NCBI RefSeq assembly: GCF_000699445.3
Contig: NC_067196.1
Coordinates: 72,299,864 to 72,363,863 of the forward strand
Source of the DNA: Schistosoma haematobium
Lineage: Eukaryota > Platyhelminthes > Trematoda > Strigeidida > Schistosomatidae
Length of the DNA stretch: 64,000 nt
Direction: 5' to 3'
The stretch's first letter is position 1. Each line of letters starts with the position of its first letter. The notes under the pieces were generated by a model. The model was not told where the DNA came from. It did no database searches and worked only from the letters and a program-made list of their open reading frames with translations. Made by a program: the position numbers and the translations under genes. Of the stretch, positions 53,495 to 64,000 are shown one piece after another.

Positions 53495-53906
53495 TTTAGA
53501 AGCCGTTTTGAAAGTATGAATCCCAAGTGTCTAGTCTGCCGTAGCAGATATTTTCTGAGTAAAATAGACTTTGTTTTTAATAGGAATAAACAAGCATCTG
53601 GAATTACAAAAAGAAAGCATATTGTAAATTCATTGAGGAATTAAAATCGTTTTGTAAAGAAATCTAGTCAAGCCAATACATATGTGTACCAAATCCTGTA
53701 TGGAATAAGCGTAAAAAACAAACCATCTAGCGACCCAATGCATCAGATGAAATAAGTCGATTGGTTTCTGCAGATTAACCTAACAGGCTCGCAAACCTTA
53801 TTAAATGAGATGTGAACCTAATCATGAACTAATCTGAATAATAATAGCCAATGCGATATCATAACTGGCGAAGTCTCTTGTTAGTCACTGCAATCCCAAA
53901 TGTTTG

Positions 53907-53984
<78 letters not shown>

Positions 53985-54104
53985 GCTTCAATAGATGTAA
54001 TTTTTCCACTTCTGGATTAATATATTACCGATTGAAAGACAAAGGTTTGCAGCTCATTCGTTCTGGGATTCTTAGTTTGTACCATATTTCAAATTATCAT
54101 TATT
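53495..54104. other. PYM1 upstream region with long (AT)n run
   Basis: It must hold the PYM1 promoter and 5' UTR, but I see no clear core element. An uninterrupted AT run of about 35 units is at 53911-53981. Confidence 0.45.
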
Positions 54105-54640
54105 ATTTGAACACATAGATATCGGTACAAGTAGACACCAAATACATATGCGCCACACAGATCTCATTTGATATGTGTGAGAGCTGTGATACTGCCCGGG
54201 TGCCCAAACTGAAGCAGGTGGTTTTCTTAGGGGGCCACACCCGGAGCCTTAGACCTAAAAGTCTGACCCACAAGGCATTGGAGCATCGTAAGGACATGCA
54301 GTTCCATGGTAGCCAGTGACCAACAGTTGGTTCGTACGCCATTTGTTCCCTCAGGACCCTGGAGCACCATTTGTTTGGAATCAGGGTTTTCCAACTCCCT
54401 AGCTGGACTCTCCATATCCACCAACCCGGTTAAAGCGCCGGACATTCGCTTTTCGTCCTCTTAATTTCGTGAACAACACCCTCACCACGAGAAGGCAGTG
54501 AGTAGGACTTCCCTGGCAGAGGCTATATACGCGTGACCATGTGAGAGCATTTCGAGAGGGAAAGTGGATTCTCCCCACTCTCGGCCGTACCAAGGCATAT
54601 AGGGGCCCATAATTCAAATACTCCTAATTATCACGTTGAT
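54105..54640 (+). mobile_element. Head unit of the RTE-type composite
   Basis: A roughly 0.5-kb non-coding unit starting near TTATTTGAACACATAGATAT and running through ATATGCGCCACACAGATCTC and GGCTGTGATACTGCCCGGGT to CTCTCGGCCGTACCAAGGCA. Other copies or pieces are at 22.5, 44.5 and 60.75 kb and, on the minus strand, at 62.26-61.86 kb. Open frames on its minus strand (54342-54103 and 54617-54399) are not supported as genes. It precedes a gag-like frame here and a 3' ORF end elsewhere, so it behaves as a mobile 5' end. Confidence 0.6.
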
Positions 54641-54646
54641 GTCGCG

Positions 54647-55824
54647 ATGGAGCCTGTGATGGAACGACTGGACATACATTTGAACTCTGACACTTTTGAG
54701 GATTACATGGAAAGGTTTGAAATCTGGACTATGACCAAGGACGATGTTGAGAATGTTAATATTGTGACTCATTTCTTTACATTAATCGGAAAAGAAGCAT
54801 ACAGATTAATAAAGATTGGCATTTCCAGACAGGCCGATTTCACTCCCTCATGCAACTCTGGAGCAACTACTACTAGACCATGTAAAGTGTACAAATTTCG
54901 AATGCGGTAAAGGAGGAAAACTTCATAAATGATTCGTCAGATCATCAGGAATTCCCCTATTTTGCTACGTCATCCTAGTCAAGGTTATTCATATGACAGT
55001 TCATTAAGGAGTTGCGATTCAGGTCACGAAGATGGGCACAAGTTTGGTTAATGTTTGTCCTATGGCAAGTTTCACTCATTTAATTCATGTGTATTTCGTA
55101 ATTCCAAATCCTTTAAATGTGGTGAGATGGGACACAGTCAGTTTATAGTAATGTTGTTCATTTCTCTGCAACTAATACTAAATTTTGTAATTTTCATCAT
55201 ATTAAGTTGAGTATTTGTAATGATCATTTATCTTTATCCACGATTTTAAAAAGCAGTATAGAGTCACATAGCAGTCTAGAATTAAATGACACTCAGAATC
55301 ATCGTGAGACAAAAGTCCCTACTCAACCAACTTATCGGATTTCTCATGTTATTCTGTGGGTTATGATTTGTCCTAATGATTCACATATTTCTGATGGAAT
55401 TTCTTATAAATCTGAGGAAAACATATTAAATAAATCATATCGTGATCGAAAATTCGACGCAGTCCTGATAGATGCTGATTTTTCTAGTGATCCATTATTC
55501 TTTAATGAAATTCTTAATAAATTTGAAGAAAATATTTCAGAAGAATCAAATTTTAATTGTTCTCACAATGGATTTATCCCTAGTGATATTCCTAATGAAG
55601 GTGACAAATATTTTCCCAATGAGTCGAATTCTAGTCACATTTCTGAAGTTATTGTATCAGAAGCTGGACATTTTCACAACCAATGTATGTTGAGTAGAAT
55701 CCCCAGTCAGTGGTATGATGAATCAGAGGGAGTAGCAAGTTTTCCCGAAGCAATCAGAGAACCAGTTAACCCAGATATGAGGTTTGCACAGGCAAAAAAT
55801 TCAAATCGTATGGGTATGAGGTGA
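54647..55824 (+). pseudogene. Gag-like ORF with zinc-knuckle remnant
   Basis: The first frame (54647-54910) reads MEPVMERLDIHLNSDTFEDY then MERFEIWTMTKDDVENVNIV, a retroelement Gag-type N-terminus. It then shifts frame (TNFECGKGGKL near 54890). Around 55030-55150 a Cys-rich stretch (CGKFHSFNSC-like and FKCGEMGHSQ) is a degraded CCHC knuckle. The last frame (55207-55824) reads on without a named domain (VLIDADFSSDPLFFNEILNK near 55470). I recognise the N-terminal phrase from predicted schistosome proteins but cannot assign the element type with certainty. It may be ORF1 of this RTE family or a captured gypsy gag. Confidence 0.5.
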
Positions 55825-56231
55825 AGGCTTATTTTCCAGTTGATTGTTTTGCCCGACCGTTGTTGCTACCTTGACGTGGCGGTCAGGCTCACCTATCGTG
55901 ATGAAGCAGCCGGGCTATACTGGTTGGAACAACCATTCCTCAAGGTCCTACCATGTCAGACAGGTCGATTGAAGAGAGGTAAGGCCAAAAGCAACAAACC
56001 CAAGGTCCGAAGGCGAAGTCGTACTGCTGACTGTACGGAGGTGTGACAGCAGTAAGGTGCTTCCTTCAGACAACCAGCATGACAGCGATGCTGCCTTCCC
56101 ACAAGGAGGGGTGGGGTTAGAAAAGGTCGACCCTAAAAATGCACACCTCGCCTTATCCCACGGATATCCGTCTCCGGCGGTAAGGTCCAAAAAAGTACGG
56201 AGCTAACACGAAAATAACCCATAAAAAGGTC

Positions 56232-57390
56232 GTGTGTGACCGACCTCAAGCAGTTGTCCCTTGGGCACTGCGGTCACGCTCTCAGGTCACTAAGACCACC
56301 TCTAATCCAATTTCCTTTTCGGGTACCTCCAGAAGAACCCTTCCTCGGTGTGGGCAACCGGGAAGTGATAACTGCCCTCATACCTCTAACAGCACTCAAG
56401 ACCACTGTATTCATAACCAACCTCCCTCTTCAATTCTTATTATCTCTCCTACATCGACTTTCAACTCTAAACTTCCTATTTCGGCTTCCTCTTCACGTGT
56501 CACCATGACCAACGATTCTAGTGCGCAAAACACTGTCCCAGGTCTACTGAAACCTCGCTCCAAACTACACATTGGAGCCTTCAACGTACGCACCCTATGT
56601 CAAATCGGTCAACAGGCTTCCTTGGCTAGAACCCTAGAATCTCGTACCATTGATGTATGCTGTGTCTCCGAAACATGCATACAGGATCCTAGTGTGGTCA
56701 TTCACTTGACCTCACCTCGGCAAAACGGAGAGCCAACGAGATACACCCTCCGTGTATCTGGTGACCCGATGGCCAGTTTTCGTGGACTGGCAGGTGTAGG
56801 CATAGCACTAAGCATGAGGGCGGAACAAGCACTATTAGAGTGGATCCCCGTTAGTAGTCGTTTATGTGCTGTTCGGCTAAACGGCTCAGTAAGAACTCGG
56901 AAGGATAGGGACACACGTCGTTGCCTTTTTGTCGTTTCTGCCTACGCTCCCACTGACTGCAGCTCGGATGAAGTGAAAGATGAATTTTACAGAAAGCTCT
57001 CTGAACTTCTTCAGAAAGCTAAACGCTCAGACATAATACTCGTAGCAGGTGACTTTAATGCCCAAGTAGGTAGCTTAAACCAAACAGAAAGGCATTTAGG
57101 TGAGTATTTTGGTATCCCGGCTCAGCGAACAGATAATGGTGATCGTCCGCTGCAACTGTGCTCAAACAATCGCTTATTTTTAGTAAACACTAATTTTAAA
57201 CATAAGGAGACATCGTCTAGTAATGGCGACCCCCTGCACCAAACCAACGATGGACTCAAACAGATCATATTGCCATCAGTCATCGTTGGAAAGCATCGAT
57301 AGAGGATTGTCGCTCGTTCTGGAATACCTGTTTGGACTCCGATCATGCTCTTATGCGGGCACGTGTCTGTTTGCGCCTCACTGGACGTAG
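56232..57390 (+). pseudogene. RTE endonuclease, 357-codon open frame
   Basis: A long frame (56232-57302) with IGAFNVRTLCQIGQQASLAR (Asn of the active site), VCCVSETCIQDPS (catalytic Glu), LAGVGIALSMRAEQALLEWI, FVVSAYAPTDCSSDEVKDEF and ILVAGDFNAQVGSLNQTE (catalytic Asp and Asn). The stop at 57302 falls just before the end, and the SDH motif (DSDHALMRA, 57335-57360) continues in another frame. Near 57222-57270 the sequence lacks the usual W.SP...TQIDHI phrase, suggesting a small deletion or frameshift. Confidence 0.8.
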
Positions 57391-59400
57391 GAAAGCCACA
57401 CTAAGAAGACCCATTAGAACTGAGTTGAGTAACGAGAAAACCAAAAGTAGGTTCCAGGAACAACTGAGGTCACACTTAGGTAGTTCTGAAAACGAGGCTG
57501 ACCCAGATGTTGCTTGGAAAGATATACAAACAGCTGTGGAAACAGCAGTTACATCTATCAGTGATTTAAACCACAGGGTTACAAAGAACCAATGGATTTC
57601 CTCTAGGTCTATTGCACTGATGAATTCTTGTAAACTCGTTCCATCAGGCTCTGAACATGAAGAAGAGCGAAAACAAATCAGATCTAGGTTAAGCAAAAGT
57701 CTAAGGAACGACCGTGAGCAGTGGTGGGCATCGAAAGCAAAAGAGATGGAAAAGGCGGCGGCTGTAGGTAACACCAGACAGCTCTTCAGACTCATAAAAG
57801 AAACTGGAATTAATAAGTCAAGTGTAAGTGAGACTATTTCGGAGAAAGGTGAGACTCATCTGCTCTCAGTCCAGACGTTTAGAACGATGGGTGGAACATT
57901 TCAGAGAACAGTTCAGCTGGCCTTCAGCTACTCTACAACTACCCACCATTCCCAGACAGTGTGGATGGAACATTGAAGTAGGTCCCCCGACTCTGGCTGA
58001 AGTTCAAAAGGTTATAGTTAATCTGAAACGAGGAAGGGCAGCTGGTTCAGATGGATTGGCTCCAGAAGTCTTTAAGGATGGTGGTCCAATTTTAGCGATT
58101 AGGTTGACTAATATTTTACCTAAGATCTGGCAGTTAGACGTTATTCCATCTAACTGGTCACAATCACTTATCGTCCCAATATATAAGAAAGGGTCAAAAT
58201 CATCCTGTGATAACCATAGAGGGATTAGTTTGACTAATATAGTATCTATAATACTAGCCTCGATAATTATCCGACGCCTAACTTAGACTCGTGAACTGCA
58301 AACACGAGAATCAAGCTGGCTTCAGACGTGGTCGTGGCTGCATCGACCACATATTCACCATTCGTCAGGTTTTAGAACACAGGCATACTTATCGGCATCC
58401 GACAATGGTGGTCTTTCTTGACATAAAAGCAGCGTTTGACTCTGTAGACCGCGAGATCCTGTGACAGTGTCTATCGTTGAAAGGCGATTCTTAGATGTAC
58501 ATAGACCTTGTGAAGGCTCTTTACTCGAATACTACCAGTCGAGTCAGAGCTTGTGGCGAACTGTCATCTGCTTTTGCAACCTCGAGTGGTGTCCATCAAG
58601 GCTGTCCACTTTCTCCATTTTTGTTCAACTTCATCATAGACCTATTGATGGAAATAGCATTCTCGTCGACTGAATTATTCTTCCAGGAGGTCCACTTATC
58701 GACTTAGAATACACAGACGACATAGTCCTGTTTGGTGAAGAGGCTGATAAAATGCAGTCTTCTGGAAGCACGGAGAAACAATCCCAGAGTATTTGGGATG
58801 CGCTTCTCTCCCTCTAAATGCAAGCTGCTGCTTCAAGACTGGTCTGCATCAACACCTGAACTAAGGATAGGGAGTGAAGTAGTCGAACGCGTTGACAACT
58901 TCACTTATCTTGGAAGTCTGATCAGCCATAATGGGTTGGTGTGTGACGAAATCTCATCACGGATTCGAAAAGCTCGCTTGGCTTTTGCCAACTTACGTCA
59001 CCTATGGCGAAGGCGAGATATCCGTCTACCAATAAAAGGGCGGGTACACTGAGCAGCAGTTCATTCTGTTCTACTTTACGGCTGCGAAACATGGCCATTA
59101 AGAGTAGAAGACACTCGTAAGCTACTAGTATTTGACCACAGATGTCTTAGAAATATTGCTCGCATCTGCTGGGATCACTGGTTAAGTAATAGTGAGGTTA
59201 GACGCAGGCTATTAGGGAATGATGGTAAATCAGTTGATGAGGTTGTGAATCTTCATCGACTGAGATGGTTGGGTCACGTGTTACGTATGCCTGAACACCG
59301 ATTACCACGATGTGCAATGCTAACCGGTGTTCGGGATGGTTGGAAGAAAGTTAAGGGCGGCCAAACCAAAACGTGGCATCAGTGACTGAAGTCACTAACT
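57391..59400 (+). pseudogene. RTE reverse transcriptase and C-terminal region
   Basis: Pieces in order: LRNDREQWWASKAKEMEKAA (linker, 57695-57760), GRAAGSDGLAPEVFKDGGPI (58034-58094), VVFLDIKAAFDSVDREIL (motif A, 58408-58460), SSGVHQGCPLSPFLFNFIID (motif B, 58582-58640), LEYTDDIVLFGEEADKM (catalytic TDD, 58703-58755), RVDNFTYLGSLISHNG (58888-58935), VLLYGCETWPLRVEDTRKLL (59070-59130), RWLGHVLRMPEHRLPRCAML (59262-59320) and GWKKVKGGQTKTWHQ. Stops and shifts near 57930, 58286, 58690, 58765 and 59049 inactivate it. Confidence 0.75.
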
Positions 59401-59757
59401 TCTAGTCTGAGCCATATTGGTACATGTAAACTACTTGATTGGGGTCCGTGAAACCATCGTAACTAATGAATGGGGAACTTTTGGTAACATGGCTCAGAAT
59501 AGATCACAATGGTGTAGGTGTATATACTCTCTGTCTTCCATTAAACTAAGAGATTAAAATCGCTTCATATCTTTCTTTCTACGAACTAATTCTTTCTTCC
59601 TGTACTATATACTTATATGCAATCTTTCCTTTATATATAACCACCACTGAATTAACCACTCTTACGAATCCGATGTTCATCTTGTTGTGCTAATGAGGTA
59701 TGGCAACTTGGAACGATGCATATATGTGCCTGGTCCTACGTTGTAGCTGACTGACTG

Positions 59758-60279
59758 ATATATAAATGTTCTTAACAAGTATATGTGAGATCAGATTGTT
59801 CGAAATGTATTGCACTAATATATCACATAGATCTGATAATCTTCGTCTTTTTATTACATTATCGAAATTCATCAAAGCGGACTAATTGCTTTAAATTTAT
59901 AAAATTGTTAAGTGAAAGAATAGTTAACAAAAACAAAAGCAATGAAAAAAAATAGTTTATCTATAATTTTGATTTTATTTTTCATTTCTGAATTATTTTG
60001 TAAACAATTTACAATTAGTTAGTTTCAACAAAAGTAATGAATTGAGCATTCATACTAATTAGTTGTATGTTTGATATTAGTTAAACTAATTTTTATTTGA
60101 ATATGTTTTTACCAATGAATCAGGTTTTAGATCGACAGCTTTTACTGTAATATGAATTTTAAGTAGGGTAAATTTGAAATGATCCCATTGACCATTAATA
60201 ATGATAAGAATTTATGTATTTGTCTTTTTGGATAATAGAAGCAAACACTTCACCTTTTCTTAATAAAAATTAAGAAGAA
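59758..60279. other. No recognisable feature
   Basis: AT-rich sequence between two RTE tails; it may be old flanking DNA. Confidence 0.35.
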
Positions 60280-60376
60280 TTTATGAATCCGGTGTTCATC
60301 TTGTTGTGCTAATGCGGTATGGCAACTTGGACCGATGCATATACGTGCCTGGTCCTACGTTGTAGCTGACTGACTG
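60280..60376 (+). mobile_element. RTE 3' tail, short 5'-truncated copy
   Basis: About 97 bases nearly identical to the tail at 59660-59757 (TATGAATCCGGTGTTCATCT at the left, GTAGCTGACTGACTG at the right). Confidence 0.7.
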
Positions 60377-60587
60377 TTTTGCAATTGACTCAGGCCTAGA
60401 TGAATCACATGTTTAATTACACATACCAATGCATATTTACCTGTGTATTCTAATATGAAAAGCAAAAGGAATATGTATCATAGTTTTATGCAACTCAAAG
60501 TCACATGATGGAATGCCTCAAATTATGTGTCAGTGTGAATCCCCGAATACTCATATATAATAATCGAAGTGTGAGATTACTCATTTT

Positions 60588-60795
60588 CATTTTCGGCAGC
60601 GAAACTTGGCCACTAGAAGTAGAAGACACTCGTAAGCTACTAGTATTTGACCACAGATGTCTTAGAAATATTGCTCGCATCTGCTGGGATCACTGGTTAA
60701 ATAATAGTGAGGTTAGAAACAGGGTATTATTTAATTATTTATTTGAACACATAAATATTGGTACAAGAGAGCGCCAATATATATGCCCCACACAA
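60588..60795 (+). mobile_element. RTE C-terminal fragment joined to a head-unit fragment
   Basis: 60590-60725 matches 59080-59215 closely (ETWPLEVEDTRKLLVFDHRC, then LRNIARICWDHW). After VRNRVL it changes at about 60727 into TTATTTGAACACATAAATAT, the start of the head unit, which itself ends at about 60793 against the 3' UTR of the minus-strand element. Two truncated pieces are thus joined end to end. Confidence 0.6.
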
Positions 60796-61660
60796 AACAA
60801 TGAGAATTCAAAGAGAAAGAAAAAAAGGTAAGGAGCGTGAAAAAAAAGAGAACAATAACGAAGAGATTGGTGTAAGGTAGTGTGGTAGTAATGAGGGAAC
60901 GGAAAGGTAAAATCAGAAGAAATCTTCCAGGTAAGGGAGACACAACCACTTTTTATGAAGAAAGTAAAAGAAGATTACAGCAGGATCGCCACTGGCTTCT
61001 ATTCTGAGCCATATCTGATAACGTCTCTAGCCACTGTGTAGCACCATCCCTCAGACCCAAACCAGGGAGTCGTGAAGGACCGACAGAAGCCAGTCCTTTG
61101 CAGCTTTCTTTCATACCACGACACCATGTCATGCACTGACCACCTCTCCGCTTCTTCCAACCAGTCCCAGAGTCGGCAAATAATGCACGACGTGGAATTC
61201 TCTGGGACGACATTCGTAGAACATGTCCAAGCCACCGAAGTCGGTGTTTCAAGATGGTGACACCAATTGAATTATCATCTCTGTGCCCGAACACACGATG
61301 CCGAACCTCTGCATTACTGACATGGTGTTGCCACTGGATGTCAGCAATCCTTCGGAGACAGCGATGATCGAACACAGAGAGTCTTCTAACGTCCTCAACT
61401 CGGAGAGACCAGGTTTCACAAGCATAGAGCAAAACTGCTCTCACTGACGCGTTGTAGATCCGACCTTTTACAGCCAGACTAACATCACGAAGGCGCCAAA
61501 GGTGGCCCAGATTGGCATAAGCCGCTCTGGCTTTCACTATTCGTGCATTGATCTCATCACTCACACACCCACCAGCACTTATGCAGCTACCCAGATACAC
61601 GAACTTCTCTACTACTTCTATCTGCTCACCATCCAGGGTGAGTACAGGATGGGTCAGACT
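60796..61660 (-). mobile_element. RTE-like element, second lineage, 3' end
   Basis: The open frame 61600-60953 (215 codons) on the minus strand is an intact C-terminal region: MYLGSCISAGGCVSDEINAR, RAVLLYACETWSLRVEDVRR, LRWLGHVLRMSSQRIPRRAL, GWKKRRGGQCMTWCRGMKES and NRSQWRSCCNLLLLSS, then a stop and a 3' UTR. The sequence differs from the 56-59 kb copy, so it is a second lineage, and it is better preserved. It resembles the lineage of the copy at 62.5 kb more than the other, but that is not certain. Confidence 0.7.
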
Positions 61661-62260
61661 AGAAGTTAGTGACTTTAGTCACCAATACCACATTTTCGTT
61701 TGGCCGCCCCTAACTTTCTTCCAACCATCCCGAACACCGGTTAGCATTGCACATCGTGGTAATCGGTGTTCAGGCATATACAACACATGGCCCAACCATC
61801 TCAGTCGACAAAGATTCACAACCTCATCAACTGACTTACTATCATTCCCTACTACCCCCAAATGCCCTGGTACGGCCGAGAGTGGGGAGAGTCCGCTCTC
61901 CCTCTCGAAATACTCTCACACGGCCATGCGTATACAGCCTCTGCCAGGGAAGTTCTACTCATTGCCTTTTCGTGGCGGGGGTGTTGTTTACGAAAATGAG
62001 AGGACGAAAAGCGAATGTCCGGCGCTTCAACAGGATTCCAAACCAATGGTGCACATGGGCTCCAGTATCCTGCGGGAACAAATGGCGTATGAACCAATCG
62101 TTGGTCACCGGCTACCATGGGATTGCATCTCCTTACGATGCTCCACTGCCTTGTGAATCAGACCTTTAGGTCAAAGGCTCGGGGAGTGGCCCCTAAGATA
62201 ACCACCTGCTTCGGTTTGGGCACCCGGGCAGTATCACAGACCACACACAAATGATGAACT
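61661..62260 (-). mobile_element. Head unit joined to an RTE 3' ORF piece (deletion derivative)
   Basis: On the minus strand 62260-61862 is the head unit (GGGTGCCCAAACCGAAGCAG to CTCTCGGCCGTACCAGGGCA). It passes straight into 61861-61661, the end of an RTE ORF of the first lineage (SVDEVVNLCRLRWLGHVLYM, then LPRCAMLTGVRDGWKKVRGG). All of gag, endonuclease and most of RT are missing. The piece then joins the second-lineage element at about 61660. Confidence 0.65.
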
Positions 62261-62328
62261 ATGTCTATGGAAATTACTTTTCTCGCTTCGAAAAACAATC
62301 AATTGATTCAAATTATTATCATTGCAAT

Positions 62329-62342
62329 TATTATTATTATTA

Positions 62343-62407
<65 letters not shown>
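62329..62407. repeat. (ATT)n microsatellite
   Basis: About 26 ATT units, with one TTATC interruption near the left end. Open frames of poly-Asn, poly-Tyr, poly-Ile or poly-Leu across it are artefacts. Confidence 0.95.
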
Positions 62408-62511
62408 TACCACATTATTCACCCTCTTTTATATTTATACAGCGGCTCGTCTTTGGTGGAAATTTCGACTGTATCTAAACGTTCTCGAGTCACTGTCCGG
62501 TTGAAAATTGT

Positions 62512-63350
62512 ATGTTACCACTGAATATGAGTACTGAAGCAGTTTTTCTGAAACCACGTGCACCATTCAAACTGGCTACCTTCAACGTTCGCACACTTAT
62601 GCAGGTCGGACAACAGATAGGGCTGGCTATGTCTTTGGAAAGTCTTCATATCGATGTCTGCTGTCCATCCGAGACCCGTATTCAAGACTCTGGCGAAGTA
62701 CTACAAATTCGCTCTACATCTGTCACTTCAAAAAGCTTGTTTTACGTGCGCTTATCCGGGGACCCTGTGGCATCTTCGTCTGGTCTCTCTGGCGTTGGTG
62801 TCGCACTGAGCGCTAGAGCTGAGGCAGCACTAATCGATTGGATCCCCATTAACAGTCGGTTATGTGCTGTTAGATTAAAGAGTTCCATCAAAGTGAGAAA
62901 CGATGTCTTTTCGTCATCTCCGCCTATGCCCCGACAGATTGCAGCCCGGATGCAATCAAGGATGAGTTTTACCGCCAGTTATCTGTTCTTCTCCAGAAAG
63001 TGCGTTCGACAGCTATTATAGTACTAGCCGGAGATTCGAATGCTCAGGTCGGGCGTCTAGGCACAGAAGAGAGTCGTTTAGGTGGCCGATGGGGACTCGT
63101 TGGTCGCAGGTCAGGTAACGAGGACCGTCTACTGCAACTGTGCACAGACCACAACCTGTTTCTGGCTAGCACTAACTTTCGGCACAGTCATCGCCGATGT
63201 GCCACCTGGCGTCCTCCCTCTGCATCTCAAGCCTGGACTCAGATTGATCACATCGCGATCAGCTACCGTTGGCGTGGTTGTGTACAAGATTGCCACTCCT
63301 TTTGGAGTACCTATCTGGACTCTGACCATGCCTTGGTCTGCGCCAATCTT
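62512..63350 (+). pseudogene. RTE endonuclease with two frame breaks
   Basis: Motifs in order: KLATFNVRTLMQVGQQIGLA, VCCPSETRIQDSG (catalytic Glu), SGVGVALSARAEAALIDWIP, VISAYAPTDC in another frame near 62915, IIVLAGDSNAQVGRLGTEES (GDFN changed to GDSN), WTQIDHIAISYRWRGCVQDC in a third frame near 63236, and LDSDHALVCANLPYF (SDH, catalytic His) near 63318. Frame changes fall near 62910 and 63215. Confidence 0.75.
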
Positions 63351-63384
63351 CCTTACTTTTCAGTGGACAACGAAGTGACCGCCA

Positions 63385-64000
63385 TCAACGGATTGATGAT
63401 AGCAAGCTGGTTGCAACTTCTGTTGCAAGTAAGTATCGAACCAAGCTAGTTTCTAGGCTAGCTACCATTCCACCGAAAAGTATAGATGAGCATTGGTTGC
63501 AATTGCATGACGCCATGAAAATGGCGGGTACAGTCAGTTGTGGGTTCGCGAAACGTCCCGCTTTTAAGCACTGGGTTTCTGCAGGTTCCTTACAACTCAT
63601 TGAAGCCCGTCGGTCTACTCCGGGTGACCGTGAGTTTGAACACAAACGAAGGATGTTACGTAAGGAAATTGGGCAAAGCTTACGTAAGGACCGAGAAGCC
63701 TGGTGGTCGAAGCGTGCTAATGAGTTGGAAGCAGCAGCTGCATTTGGTAATTGCCGGAAGCTCTTCCAACTCATCCGAGCCACTGGCAGCAAGAAGTCTG
63801 GTGTGAGTGAAACAATCTGTGAGGATGATGGGATGCCAATCACTAACATCCATCGACGTCTTGGACGATGGGCAGAATTTTTCGAAGGGCAGTTCAACTG
63901 GCCTGCTGCTCCGGCAACATCGGTCAGACTGTCCTGCCCTCCATGGCCGGTGACGACTGACCCACCAAACGAGGAGGAAGTCCGCAAGGAACTCCAACTC
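63385..64000 (+). pseudogene. RTE linker region, open to the window end
   Basis: One plus-strand frame is open from about 63385 to 64000: IDDSKLVATSVASKYRTKLV, SIDEHWLQLHDAMKMAG, LRKDREAWWSKRANELEAAA, FGNCRKLFQLIRATGSKKSG, VSETICEDDGMPITN, GRWAEFFEGQFNWPAAP and ending NEEEVRKELQL. This is the segment between endonuclease and RT. Being open for 205 codons suggests a fairly young copy. Minus-strand open frames over it are shadows. Confidence 0.7.

Larger units (their letters stand above)
55853..59757 (+). mobile_element. RTE-like non-LTR retrotransposon, long but decayed copy
   Basis: A leader (55853-56231), endonuclease (56232 to about 57370), linker, RT (about 57980-58760), C-terminal region (to about 59400) and 3' UTR with the tail ATGGCAACTTGGAACGATGC...GTAGCTGACTGACTG (59700-59757). 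At least five frame breaks are seen. This family is distinct from the SR2-like one at 38.6-41.1 kb: its C-terminus has RLRWLGHVLRMPEHRLPRCA and its 3' end is (GACT)n rather than (GTAA)n. Confidence 0.75.
62512..64000 (+). mobile_element. RTE-like element, second copy, cut by the window end
   Basis: The endonuclease starts at about 62530 and the linker reaches the last base of the window, so the RT must lie beyond. The copy is less decayed than that at 56-59 kb. It is preceded by the (ATT)n run and has no leader like the one at 55853. Confidence 0.75.

Noticed and set aside
53900..54118. Open frame with Tyr-Ile repeats
   Set aside because: Translation of the (AT)n run.
62234..62504. Poly-Asn, poly-Tyr, poly-Ile or poly-Leu proteins
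   Set aside because: All are translations of the (ATT)n microsatellite in different frames.
1..64000. CRISPR arrays, bacterial operons, rRNA
   Set aside because: No regularly spaced repeats of that kind, no ribosome binding sites, no rRNA-like sequence; spliced genes and retroelements show the DNA is eukaryotic.

Overview
This window is nuclear DNA of a flatworm, most likely a blood fluke (Schistosoma or a close relative). The evidence is spliced genes with GT-AG introns, a cyclin-Y gene and a PYM1 gene that read exon by exon, and flatworm repeats: CR1-like (SR1-type) and RTE-like (SR2-type) non-LTR retrotransposons, a Ty3/gypsy relic, Penelope-like elements with a GIY-YIG endonuclease, and tRNA-derived SINEs carrying hammerhead ribozymes (Smalpha type). 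The genus is inferred from repeat types I recognise, not from a search.

Layout. 1-20.8 kb is a graveyard of decayed elements: two CR1-like relics on the minus strand (0.2-4.3 and 4.6-5.6 kb), an SR2-like endonuclease fragment (8.6-9.6 kb), a complete Penelope-like insertion (10.8-13.9 kb) with 885-bp inverted ends, a gypsy relic (14.7-16.7 kb), a third CR1-like relic (16.7-18.2 kb) and an RTE 5' leader (19.2-19.8 kb). 20.9-46.6 kb is one plus-strand host gene, cyclin-Y, with 8 coding exons, 436 codons and 25 kb of introns full of repeats. 46.6-51.0 kb is mostly empty, with one unidentified small ORF. 51.0-53.5 kb is the minus-strand gene PYM1, with 4 exons and 209 codons, convergent with cyclin-Y. 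54.1-64.0 kb is a dense block of RTE-like elements and pieces of them, including one long copy with a gag-like module in front and one copy cut by the window end.

The two host genes do not obviously share a pathway. Cyclin-Y is a membrane-anchored activator of CDK14/CDK16-type kinases. PYM1 recycles exon junction complexes on translating ribosomes.

The most interesting signals are repeat structures inside the cyclin-Y introns. A roughly 620-bp inverted repeat in introns 1 and 4 brackets exons 2-4. An array of sense and antisense hammerhead SINEs in intron 3 carries one hammerhead with intact core and stems, and its inversion junction lies in the ribozyme's stem III. Two Penelope insertions both carry an inverted copy of their own 3' end and both have direct repeats at the insertion site. 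All exon boundaries were deduced by reading splice sites and matching to family sequences known to me; no transcript data were available.
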